Source: Papilionanthe hookeriana x Papilionanthe teres (taxonomy: Eukaryota > Streptophyta > Magnoliopsida > Asparagales > Orchidaceae). From it: 64,000 nt of DNA. Below the pieces are notes generated by a model. It worked only from the letters and a program-made list of their open reading frames with translations. It ran no database searches and had not been told where the DNA came from. Positions within the stretch are counted from its first letter, which is position 1; each line of letters begins with the position of its first letter. Made by a program: the position numbers and the translations under genes. Location of the stretch: contig JAKZJZ010000072.1 of NCBI GenBank assembly GCA_022702705.1, positions 40,373 through 104,372 of the forward strand, given 5' to 3'. Below are positions 9,734-21,700 of this stretch, piece by piece.

Positions 9734-11880
9734 TTTCAATCTCTCGATCTCTCACACACACATTCTATATGTCTCTTCATTTCTCTCTCTTCTGTCTCCT
9801 AATTTCAATCGCTTTCTCACACCCTTCTCTATTTATGTCTATGTCATTCTATCTCTTTCTTTCTGTACTTCTCTTTTGCTCTCTCTATCTCTCACTCCAT
9901 CTTGCCATGCTTATCTCCCTTCTCCCCCTCACTCTCTCTCGCTCTGTCTTACTCAATTGCCTTCTCTTTTTTCCCTCTCGTTGTTCTCTGTAAATTATCT
10001 TTCACTTTTCACACTTCTCGCTCTCTCTCTCTCTTTTATTCTCTTCTTCTCCCTCCATGCCTCCCTCTTGCTTGCCCTCCATCTCTCTCTTTCTCTCACC
10101 AATGGAGTTCTTCTCTTTCTCGCTCTCTCTCACCCATTTCTCTCAGCTTCTTGCTCTCTCTCACTCATTTCTCTCTACCTCTATCTCACTCTCATTCTCC
10201 CTCTTCCTCTCTCTCTTATCCCCCTTTCCTCCTTCACTCACTTTATCCATTCCTACCTCTCTCACTTAAGTATTTCTCTCACTTTCTTTTACTCTTTCCC
10301 TCTTTCGCCCTCTCACCCTCTCTCTCCTCTCTTGAATCTATCCTTCTCAACCTTACTCTATCTCTCATATTCTCTCTCTTTCTATCTTTCCAAACCTCTT
10401 TTTATTTATATATCTCTTTGGCCCTTTCTATGTCTCTTCGTCTCTTTATCACTCTCTCTTCTCACTCTTTCTTTCAAGATCTTTCTCACACGCCTCTCAC
10501 TACATGTATCTCTTCTATCAACTTCAATATTGCTCTCTCCATATATCTCACTCTATCTTTTCATCAATATATATATATATCTCTCTTTCCCCTCTCTTCC
10601 TCCCTTACCATCTCTCTCTCCCTACAACTCTTACCCTCTCTATCTTCTCTCCTTTTTAGTCTTTCTTTATGTTGTTCTCAATCCCTCCCTCACTCTCTCA
10701 TCCCTTCCATCTCTCTCTTAGTTATAGGGCTCTTCTCTTTCTCTCCTTAGCTCTCTCCCATTCATCCAACTCTTTCTCTCGTCCCTCAACTCCCACTCCC
10801 TTTTTCCCGCTCTCTATGTCTTTCTCACACTTGTTCTCCCTGCCTCTTTCACACACACTCTCTCTCTTTCTCTCCCTTCCTCCTTCCTCACTCTCTCTCT
10901 TATGTAGTCTTTCTCTCACTCTGTTCTTTCTCTTTACTTTCTCTCTCAGCTCACTCGCTCCCATCTTTCTCCTCCGCTCATGAATCACTCCCAATTTCTT
11001 TCTCTCCTTTCCTCTCCTCTCGTCTCTCTTTCTTTCTACCTCATCCTTACTCTATCTATCTCTTTGTCTCTCAAACATAATTTCTATCGCCTCTTCATCT
11101 CTCTCTTACTTCCTCTTTCTATCAAGCTTTTTCTCACACTCTTCTCACTCCCTCTATCTCTTGCTCTCTCTTACCTTGCAACTCGCTCTCTTAATCTTTC
11201 TCTCTTTATTTCAATCTATTTCTCACGCCCTTCTCCCTTTATCTCTACACCTTTCTTTCTCTTTCTCTTTCTCTTTCTCTCTCTACTTCTTTTTTTTTTC
11301 TCTCTATATCTCTCACTCCATCATTCCATGCTTATCTCCTCTCCCCTCCCTCTCTCCAACTCACTCTCTCTCGCTTTGTCATCTCTATTTGCCCTCTCTA
11401 TTTCTATAACATAGCATTCTCTTCTCTCGCTTCTCTCTCACTCTTTCTTTCTCTTTTTCTCTCTCCATACCTCCCTCTCCTTTTCCCCCATCTCTCTCTA
11501 TCGCTCTCGCTCATGGAGCTATTCCTTGCTCACTCTCTCTCTCTTTTCTCTCTCTTTCTTGCTCTCCCTTACTCATTTCCCTCTACCTCATCTCAATCAT
11601 ATTCTCTGCCTTCCTCTCTCATATTCTCACTCTTAGTCTCTCTCTTACCCTCTTCTACTTCACTCACTCTATCCATTCCTACCTCTCTCACTTATTTTTT
11701 TCTCACTTTCTTCTACTCTTGCTCTCTCTCATGCTCTCTCTTCATTCTCTCTTCTTACACACGCCCTTTCTCTCCTTCTGTCTTTAATCCATCCCTCCCT
11801 GCCTCACTCTGTCTGTCTGTCCTCTTCTCTCTCTGTCTGTCCTCTTTCTCTCCTTTCTTATATTATTTGCCTCACTCATT
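9734..11880 (-). repeat. HOR unit A-B-C (D-containing part deleted)
   Basis: Landmarks are A 9734, B 10471, C 11121 and the next A 11881. The length is about 2.15 kb against about 2.86 kb for the homologous unit 56589-59447. The C-to-A interval is 760 bp instead of 1486 bp. Confidence 0.75.
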
Positions 11881-14680
11881 CTTTCAACTTCTCGGTTCCT
11901 CACACACTTTCTATCTGCCTCTTCATCTCACTCTCTTCTCTCTCTTTATTTTAATCTCCCTCTCTTGTCCTTCTCTCTTTTATCTCTAATCCCTTCTTTC
12001 TCTTTCTTTCTCTTATTCTCTTTGGCTCTCTCTATACTCTCACTCCATCTTTCCATGTTTATCTCCCTCTCTCCCTCCCTCTCCCCGTTACTCTCTCGCT
12101 CTGTCTTACCCTGTTGCCTTCGCTATTTTCCCTCTCTCTTCTCTCAGTTCTCTCTCTCTCACTCTTTCTTTCTCTACTTTTCCCTCAATACCTCCCTCTC
12201 TCTTTCCCTCCATCTCTTTCTCTCTCGCTCACGGAGCTTTTCTCTTTCTCACTCTTTTATCTCTCTTTCTCGCTCTCTCTCACTCACTTCTCTCTACCTC
12301 CATCTCACTCTCATTCTCCCTTTTCTCTCTCTTGTTCTCACTCTCCCCAACTCTCTTACTCTAATCTCTCACTTTCTTCTACACTTAACTTCTCTCGTGC
12401 TCTCTCTTCATTCTCTCTTCTCACTCACTACCTTTATCTCTCCTTCTCTCTTGAATGCATCTCTCCCTGCCTCAATCTGTCTCTCTTCTTCTCTCTCTTT
12501 ATATCTTAATCAAACTCTTGCTATTTATATATCTCACTCACCCTCTCTATGTCTTCATTTCTCTCTCACTCTCTCTTCTTTCTCTTTCTTTCAAGATCTT
12601 TCTCACAATCCTCTCTCTACGTGTACCTCTTCTATTTGCTTCAATTTTGCTCTCTCAATATCTCTCACTCTATTTTTTCATTAGTATATATCTCACTCTC
12701 TCTCCTCTCTTACCATCTCTCTCTCCCTACATCTCTCTTGCCCCTTTATGTTCTCTCTTTATTCTCTCTTGCCCTCCCTTTCTTTTATCTATCTTCTCTC
12801 TTTCACTCTTTCTTCTCTCTCTCTCTCTCTTTGTTTCTTTCTCTTTATTCTCCCTCCCTCACTCTCTCTTGCCCTCCATCTCTCTCTCAATCATTGAGCT
12901 CTTCTCTTTCTCTCCCTTACTCTCTCGTGCCCTCCATCTCTCTCTTAGTCACTAAGCCCTCCCTCCCTCTTTCCCTCACTCGATCCTTTCCTCCCTCTCT
13001 CCCTTATGTATTCTCTCTTTGTTTCACTCTGTTCTTTCTCTTTCTTTTCTCTCTCATTTTACTCACTCCCCATCTTTCCCCTCCGATCTTGAATCACTCC
13101 CTACCTCTTTCTCTCCTCTCCTCTCGTCTCTCTTTCTATCGCCCTTACCCTTACTCTAGCTATCTCTAGCTCTCTTACACGGTATCTATCTACCTCCTCA
13201 TCTCTATCTCTCTTACATCTTTTTTTCAAGCTCTTTCTCATGCTCTTCCTATTCCTTCTACCCATTACTCTCTCTCTTTCTCTCTCTCTCTACTTCTCTT
13301 ACACACTTCCTACATCTCTCACTCAATCTTTCCATCCCTCTCTCTCCCTCTCTCTTGCTTCCTCACTTGCTCTCTCGCTCTCTCGCCTTGTAACTTTTTC
13401 TCCTTCATCTCTCTCTTCTCTCTCTTTATTTCAATTATTTTATCACACCCTTCTCTCTTTATTTATGTGCCCTTGTCTCTCTTTCTCTCTACTTCTCTTT
13501 TGTTCTTTATACTTCTCTTTCTTTGTCTTACTCTATTGCCTTCTCTATTTTCCCTCTATCTCTCTTCTCTTTAACTTATCTTTCTCTTCTCTCTCTTCTC
13601 TCTCTCACACTTTCTTTCTCTTCTTCTCTCTCCAACCTCCCTCTCTCTTGCCCTCCATCGCTCTCCCTCTCTTGCCCTCCATCGCTCTCCCTCTCATGGA
13701 GCTCTTCTCTTTCTCACTCTCTTTCACTCTTTTCTCTCTTTTTTGCTTTCTATCACTTGATTCTATCTACCTCTATCTTATTCTTATTCTCCCCTTTCTC
13801 TCTCTTACTCTCACTCTCCCTCTCCCCCTTACCCTCCCCTCATTCACTCAGTCTATCAATTCCTATCTCTCTCATTTATGCATTTCTTTCACTTTCTTTT
13901 ACTCTTTACTATCTCAAGCTCTCTCTTTATTCTCTCTTCTCACTCACTCTCCCCCTCTCTCCTTCTCTCTTTAATCCATTTTCTTAACTCTCTCACCTTC
14001 TTCTTAATCTATCTCTCTCTCACACATCTCTACTTGTCTTTTCATCTTTCTCTCTCTTTCTTTCGAGCTCTTTCTCATACTCTTCTCTCTCCTCCTACCA
14101 CTAAAAATCTCTACTTCTATTTTGTCATATTTATATATCTCAATCTCTCTTTCCATCCAAGTATCGATCTCTTTCTCGCTATCTCACCCTCTCTCCTACC
14201 ATCTCTCTCTCATCCAACAACTCTTTTTCTCTCTTTACCTTCTTTCTATCTCATCTTTCTCTTTCCTCTTTTCTTCTACTTCTCTCCTCTTTCATTCTCT
14301 CATTCTCTCTCCCTCTCTCCTTCTCATGCCCTCCATCTCTCCATTTCTCATGGATCTCGTCTCTTTCTCTCTCTCTCTCTCAATCTTTTATTTCTCTAAT
14401 TCTCTCCACCTCCATCTCACTCTCGTTTTCCCTCCACTCTTTCTCTCTCTCCCTCCCTCCGAGATTTCATTTACCCTTTCTTCCTCCTCTCACTCTCACA
14501 TTTCCTACCACTCTGTCTTACAAATCAGCTCTCTTTCTCTCACTCTTGCCCTCTCTCTCACTCTCTCTTTCTTCTTTCTTCCCACTCACTCCACATCTCT
14601 CTCCTGATCTCTTCAATCAATTCCTCCCTCACTTTCTCTCTCCTCTCATCTCCTTTCTATTATTATTTGCCTCACTCATT
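11881..14680 (-). repeat. HOR unit A-B-C-D (about 2.80 kb)
   Basis: Landmarks A 11881, B 12589, C 13224, D 14061, then the next A 14681. Spacings of 708, 635, 837 and 620 bp agree closely with those in block 8. Confidence 0.8.
13651..13698 (-). repeat. 24-bp tandem duplication in copy 1
   Basis: CCCTCCATCGCTCTCCCTCT plus CTTG is present twice in tandem (offset 24). The homologous site near 61204 has only one copy, so this arose after the 13 kb duplication. Confidence 0.75.
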
Positions 14681-16561
14681 CTTTCAATCTCTCGGTCTCT
14701 CACACCCTTCTTCCCATATCTCTACGCCATTCTCTTTCTTTCTGTCTCTACTACTCTTTTATCTCTCTATATCTCTCACTCCATCTTTCCATGCTTTTCT
14801 CTCTCTCTCCCTCCCTCTATCCTCCTCATTCTCTCTTGCTCTATCTTACTCTGTTGCCTTCTCTATTTGCCCTCTCTCTATTCTCTCTAACTTATCTATC
14901 TTTTCTCTCACTTCTCTCTCTCTCTTATTTTTTTCTCTTATTCTCTCTCCATACATTCCTCACTCTTCCCCTTCATCTCTCTCACTCGCACAAGGACCTC
15001 TTCTTTTTCTCACTCTCCTTATCCTTTTCTCTCTCTTTCTTTCTCTCTCTCACTCACTTCTCTCTACCTCTATCTCACTCTCATTCTCCCCCTTCCTCTC
15101 TCATTCTCACTCTCCCCCTTTCTCACCTAGCCTCGTTCCCTCCTTCACTCACTCTACCTCTCTCACCTAAGTATTTCTCTCACTTTCTTCTAACCTTCCC
15201 TCTATCATTCTTTCTTTTACTCACTCCCTCTCTCTCTCCTTACTTGAATCCATCCTTCTCTACCTCACTTTATCTCTCATCTTCTCTCTTTTTCTATCTT
15301 TCCCAACCTTTGTTTATTTATATATCTCTCTCACCCTCTCTATATGTCTCTTCGTCTCTCTCTCGCTCTCTCTTCTCACTCTTTCTTTCAAGATCTTTTA
15401 CACACTCTTCAATCTACATGTACCTCTTCTATCTACTTCTATAGTGCTTTCTCCATATATCTCACTCTATCTTTTCATCGATATATCTCTCTGTCTTTCT
15501 CCTGTCTTCCTTCCTTACCCTCTCTCTCTACAACTCTCTTGCCCTCTCTGTCTTCTCTCTCTTTCTTTCTCTTATTTTCTCTCACTCCCTCACACTCTCG
15601 TGCCCTCCAGCTCTCTCTTAGTCATAGAGCTCTTCTGTTTCTCTCCTTCACTCTCTACCATTCTACTCTTTTCACTTACTCTCTCTCACTTTTCCCACTT
15701 CTATGTCCATCTCACACTTATTCTCCCTCCCTCTCTCTCACACACACTCTCTTGCCCTCCCTTCCTTCTTCCCTCAGTCTCTCCTTTCCTACCTCTCTCC
15801 CTCATGTCTTCTCTCTTTCTCTTTATTTTCTCTCTCATTTTAATCAATCACATTGTTCTCTTCCGCTCATGAATCACACCCAACCTCTTTCTCTCTTCTC
15901 CTCTCCTCTCGTCTCTCTTTCTTTCTGCCTCACCTTTACTCTATCTATTTCTTGCTCTCTCAAATATAGTTTCTCTTTATCTCTCTTATGCCACTCTCGC
16001 TTCTCTATCTCTCTCCATCTCTCTTTAGCTCTTCTCTCCCGCTCTCTCCTGCTCTGTCTCTCTCACTCTAATTTTCTTTAGATATGTATTTCCTTCAATT
16101 TTGTTTTATATTTATCTCTATGTCATTCTCTCTATCTCTCTATTTCTCTATTTCTCCCCTCACTTCCTTTCCCTCTATTCTCAATCTTTCTCTTTGTTTC
16201 ACTCTCTATTCTCTCACTCTATCTTCTAGCTCTCTCTTGATCTCTCTATTTCTTTCTCACTAGTTTGTCCCCCTACTTCTATCCCCCTCTCTTTTCTCTT
16301 TTGCTCTTTTTTCTATCTCAAGCTTTTTCTTCACCCCTCTCAGTCACTCTTTCTCTCTCACTCTCCCTCTCTCTCAATCCTCACTCTTCATCGCTTGCTC
16401 TTTCATTCTTCCTCCATCTTATTACTTTCTCCCTCATAACCTGTATATCACTCTCTCACTTTTCTCTCACTTCTCTCTATTTTCTCCCTTCTCTATCTTT
16501 ATGTCCTCCTCTTTCTCTCACGTATTTTCTATCTCTCATTCCCTCTCCAAAACTCTATCTA

Positions 16562-16598
16562 TTCTCAGTCGATGGAGCGATAAGGGTATGATAACAAG
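16562..16598. other. Strand switch 2 (pyrimidine to purine) with complex spacer
   Basis: The change is spread over about 30 bp of mixed sequence (TTCTCAGTCGATGGAGCGAT, then AAGGGTATGATAACAAG) with no clear inverted arms. It looks like an ordinary recombination joint, not a hairpin. Confidence 0.6.
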
Positions 16599-18774
16599 AG
16601 AGAGAAAACAATTGAAAGAAAGTGAGAGAGATTCAGCATGATGGAGAGTGTGTGTGAGAGAGAGAGAGAGGAGAGAGATAGATAAGGGGAAGAGAAAGAG
16701 AGAGACAGAGATAAGGAGGGAGAGTGAGTGATCGAGTGAGTGATAGAGAGAGGGAGGTAACTATAGGGAGAGAGAGGGGGAGAAAGTGAGATATAAAAAG
16801 GAGTGAGAAAGATAGCAAGATAGAGATAACGAGGAAGAGAGAATAAGAGTGATTGTGAGAGATATTCAGAGCAAGAGAGATGAGACAGACATGGTTAAAA
16901 AAGAGAAAAAGGGAAAAGAAAGAGAGATATGGAGAATGAGTGATAAATAATGAATGAGAGTGTAAGAGATGGAGCTAGAAAGGGAGGAGGGGGAGAGAGA
17001 GTGAGATGAAGAGAGAAGGAGAGATAGTAAAAGAGAAAGAATAAGACAAGGAGGGATAGAGTGAGAGAGAGCACAAGAGAGGGAGGAGAAAAGAATAGAG
17101 TGAGATGGTGAGAGTGAAAAAGAGAGAAAAAAGAGAAAAAGCATGATAGAGAGTGTGTGCGCGAGCAAGAGGGAGAGGGAATGAGAGAGGGAGATAGAAT
17201 GGTTCAGTGAGTAAGAACGAGACAGAGAAATAGAAAAAGGAGAGAGCATCAGAGCTATTATGAGAGATATTAAGATATAGTGCAAGAATAAGAGGGTTAA
17301 AAGAGTGATATAGAAGAGAGAGATATATAAAATAGTGCAAGTGTGAGACAGTGAGAGTGAGAAATAGAGAGAGTGAGGGATGAGAGGGAGAGAGTGATAG
17401 GAAGTGAGGGAAAGCGAAAGTGAGAGTGAGAAATGTGGGAGAGAGATACAAAGTCAGAATGAGATTTTGAGAGGAAAAGAGAGTGAGGCTGAGGGAGGGT
17501 GAGAGATTAAGGGATGGACAACGCAAGAGAGAGGAAGAGACATGTTGAGAGAGAGAGAGAGAGAGAGAGAGGAGAGCAGTGAGAGGAGATAGATAGAAAC
17601 ATAATGAGATAGAGTATGACTGGGATAGCTAGATAGAGAGAAGTGGGAGAGAGATATAATGAGAGGAGAGGTCAAAGGAAGAGAATAAAGAGCATGAGAA
17701 AGAGATAGGGGGACAAAGCATAAGAGAATGAGGAAAGTAGAAGAATGGAAGACATAGATAAAAGACAGTAAAGAGAGAAATGAAGTTAGGAAGAGAGAAG
17801 ACCAAGATGAAGAAGAGAGTGCGAGAAGAGATAGAGAGTGAGGTTGAAAATGAGAGAGAGTAAGATTGAGGCAGTGAGAGAGAGGTAGAGGGAGGGAGGG
17901 AGCAATATTAAGAGAAGAGAGAAAGCACAATATTGAGAGAGAGAGAGAGAGAGAGAGATAAAGCACAATATTCGTGGAGATAGAAAATGAAAGATAGGTA
18001 GAGAGCAAGAAGATGCGAGAGAGAACGTGAGAGAGAGACATGGAGGAAAGGAGGGAAAGAGAGGGGGAATAGAGAAAGAGTGTAAGATAGAAAAGTCATT
18101 AGAGAAGGAGAGAGGGAACAATGAATGGAGAGAAAGAGAGATAGAGAGGGAGAGAGAGCGGGTGACTGGGGGATAATGAGCAAAAAGTAGAAAGTGCTAA
18201 AGAGAGTGAAAGCGTGAAAGAGAGATGTAGAAAGGAAATGAGAGAGATGGATAGATAGAGTGTGAGGGAGTGACTGAGTGAGGGAGGTAAAGAGAGACAT
18301 AACAAGAGAGTGAGGGGAGATAGAGAAAAAGAGAGAGAGAAGAGATAGTGAGAAAGGAAGGGAAAGAATAGAGACAGTGAGAGGTTTATTAAAGTGAGAG
18401 AAGAGAGAGAGAAAAAGAGGGTGAGAAAGGGAGGGATGGAGAGAATGAGTGAGCAAGAAGGAGAGGGAGAGACCGAGTGATGAAGAGAGAGGGTAGAGAT
18501 TGGGAGAGTTGGAAGGAGAGAGGAAGGGAAGGAGAGATTGTAAGAGAGAGGGCCAAAGAGTTAGGAGTAGAGAATGATAAAGAGAAATATAAGTGAAAGA
18601 GAGAAGGGATAGTGAGAGAAGAGATGTGAGAGAGAGTGTGTGAGAGAGCATGTGAGAGTTAGTGGCAGAGTTAACAAGCGAGAAAAGGGGAATGAGAGAA
18701 TGAGAGGGGGTACAATAGCAAGAGATATAAGATATAAAGTGAGAGAAAAAGAAATAAAGAGAATGGCTCCATGT

Positions 18775-21700
18775 GAGAGAGTGAGAGAGGAAGATAGAGA
18801 GAGTTGGAGGGAGAGACTAAAAAATAGTGCAAGTAAAAGAGAGGGTGGGAAATAGAGCAGGATTGAGAGAGTGTGAGTGAGAGAGAATGAGAGTGAGATA
18901 GAAATTGTGCGAGAAAGAGGAAAGGATGTTGAAGGAGGAAGGTTATAAGAAAGATAGAGAGAGGAAGGGCAATAGAGAATGACAAAGAGAGAGAGGGAAT
19001 GATGAGGGAGAGAAACAGTGAGAAGATAGATAGAGAATGCGCGCATTTGTGTTAGAGTGAGGAGATAGAAAAAAAGGGAGGGAAGGACGTAGAGATAAAT
19101 AAGAAAATCAAAGAGATAAAGAGATAAGAGCGTGCGAGAGAGAGAGAGAGTGGAAAGTGTGAGTGAAATAAAAAGTTTGAGAAAGATAGGAAGGGACACA
19201 AAGAGCGACAAAAGAGAAAGGATGTGAGAAGGCGCAAGAGATTGGAGAGAAGAGAGAGTGTGTAACAGAGTGGAAAGTGAGAAAGAGTGCAACAGCGAGG
19301 GATATATCTATAAGGGATGGAGGTGGAGATAGAAAGAGATAGAGATAGAAAAGGAGAGATATGTAGAGTAAGTAGATGCAAGAGAGAACGTGATAGAGAG
19401 ACATGGAGGATATGAGGGAAAGAGAGGGGGATATAGAAATAGAGTATGATATAAAAGAGAGAAGGAGAGAAAACAATGAAGTGATAGAAAGAGAGATAGA
19501 GAGGGAGAGAGAGTGGAAAATTGGGGGATGGAGAGCAAAAAGGAGAAAGTTGTGGAGAGAATGAAAGAGAGAAAGAGAGGTATAGAAGGGAAAAGAGATA
19601 GATAGGAAGATAGAGTGTGAGGGTGTGAGTGAGGGAGGGAGGGAGAGAGAGACATATTGAGAGAGAGAAGAGAAATTGAGAAAGGGAATGAAAGGACAGA
19701 GTGAGAGATTAATCAGTGTGAGAGAAAGAGTGGGAGAGAGAAGGTAAGAGAGGGAGGAAGCGAGAGAGTGAGTGAGCAAGAATGAGAGGGAGAGATCGAG
19801 GAACAAAGAGAGAGAGTAGAGATAGAGAGAGTTGGAAGGAGAGAGGAAGGGAAGGAGAGATTATAAGAGAGAGGGAGAAAGAGTTAGCAATAGAGCATGA
19901 TAGAGTGAAATAAAAAATATAGAGGGAAGGGATAGCAAGAGAAGAGATGTGTGAGATTGAGCGAGAGATCATGGTTGAGTTAGAGACAAAGATATAAAGA
20001 GAGAAAAGAAGAATAAGACTGAGAGAGGGGGTACAATAGCAGCAAGAGATACTAGATGAAAAGTGAGAGAAAAAGATATAGAGAGAAGGGCTCCAGGTGA
20101 GAGAGTGAGAGAGGAAGATAGAGAGAGATGAAGGGAGAGACTAAAAGAAAGTGCAAGTAAGAGAGAGGGAAGGAAATATAGCAGGATTGAGAGAGAGCAA
20201 GAGTGAGAGTGAGAGAGAAAGTGAGTGAGATAGAGGGAGGGAGGAAAGGAGGGAGGGAGTGCATAAGTGAGATTGAGAGATAGAGTGAAGGATCAAGGAA
20301 GGGCAACAGCGAGCGACGGAGAGAGGGAGGAAAAGAGAGAGGGAGAGAGTGAGGAGATGGATAGAGAAAGTGTGTGTCTGTGTGAGAGTGAGGAGATAGA
20401 TAGAAAAACAAGAGAGGGAAGGAAAGGAGAGATAGACAAGAAAAGGCGAGAGATAGAGAGAGAGTGGGAGAATGGAAAGACTGAGTGATAGAGAAGGTGT
20501 GAGATGGAGAGGAAGGGAGATAGAGAGGGTAAAAAGAGATAGAATGAAAGATAGTATGCACGAGAGTGAGAGAGGAGAGAGTGTGTGTAACAGAGAGGGA
20601 GGTGAGAAAAGGTGCAATAAAAGAGATATATCTATAAGGGTAGGAGGTGCGTATAGAAAGAGAGACATAGAATAGGAGGGATAGGTAGAGAGTACGAAGA
20701 TGCAAGAGAGAATGTGAGTGAGAGAGAGAGAAGGATATGAGGAAAAGAGAGCGGGAGTAGAGAAAGAGTAAGATAGAAAAGACATGAGAGTAGGAGAGAA
20801 AGAACAATGAAATGAGTGAAAGATAGATAAAGAGGGAGAAGGAGTGGGAGAGTGGGGGATAAATAGCAAAAAGAAGAAAGTGCTAGAGAGAGTGAAAGAG
20901 AGAATGAGAGATGAAGAGGGAAAAAGAGAGAGATAGATAGAGTGTAAGGGAGTGAGTGAGGGAGAGATAGAGAGACATAGCGATGGCGAGAGAGGGGGAG
21001 ATAGGAAAGAGATAGAGAGAGAAGAGAAAGTGAGAAAGGAAGGCAATGAATGGAGAGAGTGAGGTTTATCAGAGTGAGAGATGAGAGAGGGAGAGAGAAA
21101 GAGGGTGAGAGAGGGAGGGATGAGATTGAAAGAGTGAGCAAGAAGGAGAGGGAGAGATCGAGGGATGAAGAGAGAGGGTAGAGATTGAAAGAGTTGGCAG
21201 AAGAGAGGAAGGGAAGGAGAGATTGTAAGAGAGAGGGTGAAAGAGTTAGCGGTAAAGAATGATAGAGGGAATAATAAGTGAGAGAGAGAAGTGATAACAA
21301 GAGAAGAGATGTGAGAGAGAGTGAGCGAGAGAGCATGTGAGAGTTAGAGTCAGAGCTATTAAGAGAAATAAGGAAAATCAGAGACTGAGAGAGGGGTACA
21401 ATAGAAAGAGATATAGGATATAAAGTGAGAGAAAAAGATATAAAGAGAAGGGCTATATGTGAGAGAGTGAGAGAGGAAGATAGACAGAGACGGAGGGAGA
21501 GACTGGATGATAGCGCATGTAAAAGTGAGGGGGGAAATAGAGCAGCATTGATAGAGAGAGAGAGAGTAAGAGTGAGAGTGAGAGAGGATGAGAGTGAGAT
21601 AGAAAGTGTGCGAGAGAGAGGAAGGGATGGGGAAGGAGGGAGGGAGGACGGGAGGAAGGTTATGAAAGAGATAGAGAGAGAGAGACAAAGTAAAGGATCA

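Larger units (their letters stand above)
3513..16392 (+). repeat. 13-kb segmental duplication, copy 1
   Basis: Collinear with 50451-64000 in the same orientation. Anchor pairs: 3513/50451, 7452/54321, 8888/55731, 10980/57822, 11513/58357, 16191/63798. The offset stays at 46.84-46.94 kb until about 11.5 kb, then becomes 47.6 kb because this copy lacks about 0.72 kb. The left end coincides with the retroelement boundary. Confidence 0.9.
7472..16566 (-). repeat. Pyrimidine block 2, with A-B-C-D higher-order repeat
   Basis: The + strand is CT-rich. Between about 9.2 and 16.1 kb it carries landmark words in order: A (TTTCAATCTCTCG or similar) at 9734, 11881, 14681; B (TTTCAAGATCTTTC) at 10471, 12589, 15387; C (CAAGCTTTTTCTC or TTTCAAGCTCTTTCTC) at 11121 and 13224; D (TTTCGAGCTCTTTC) at 14061. 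The first repeat lacks part of one submonomer compared with the homologous block at 54341-64000. The first 1.7 kb (7472-9200) is a different, less regular part of the family, including GATTTTGGATCTCTC near 8151. There is a pure (CT)16 at 8235-8266. It holds no gene. Confidence 0.85.
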
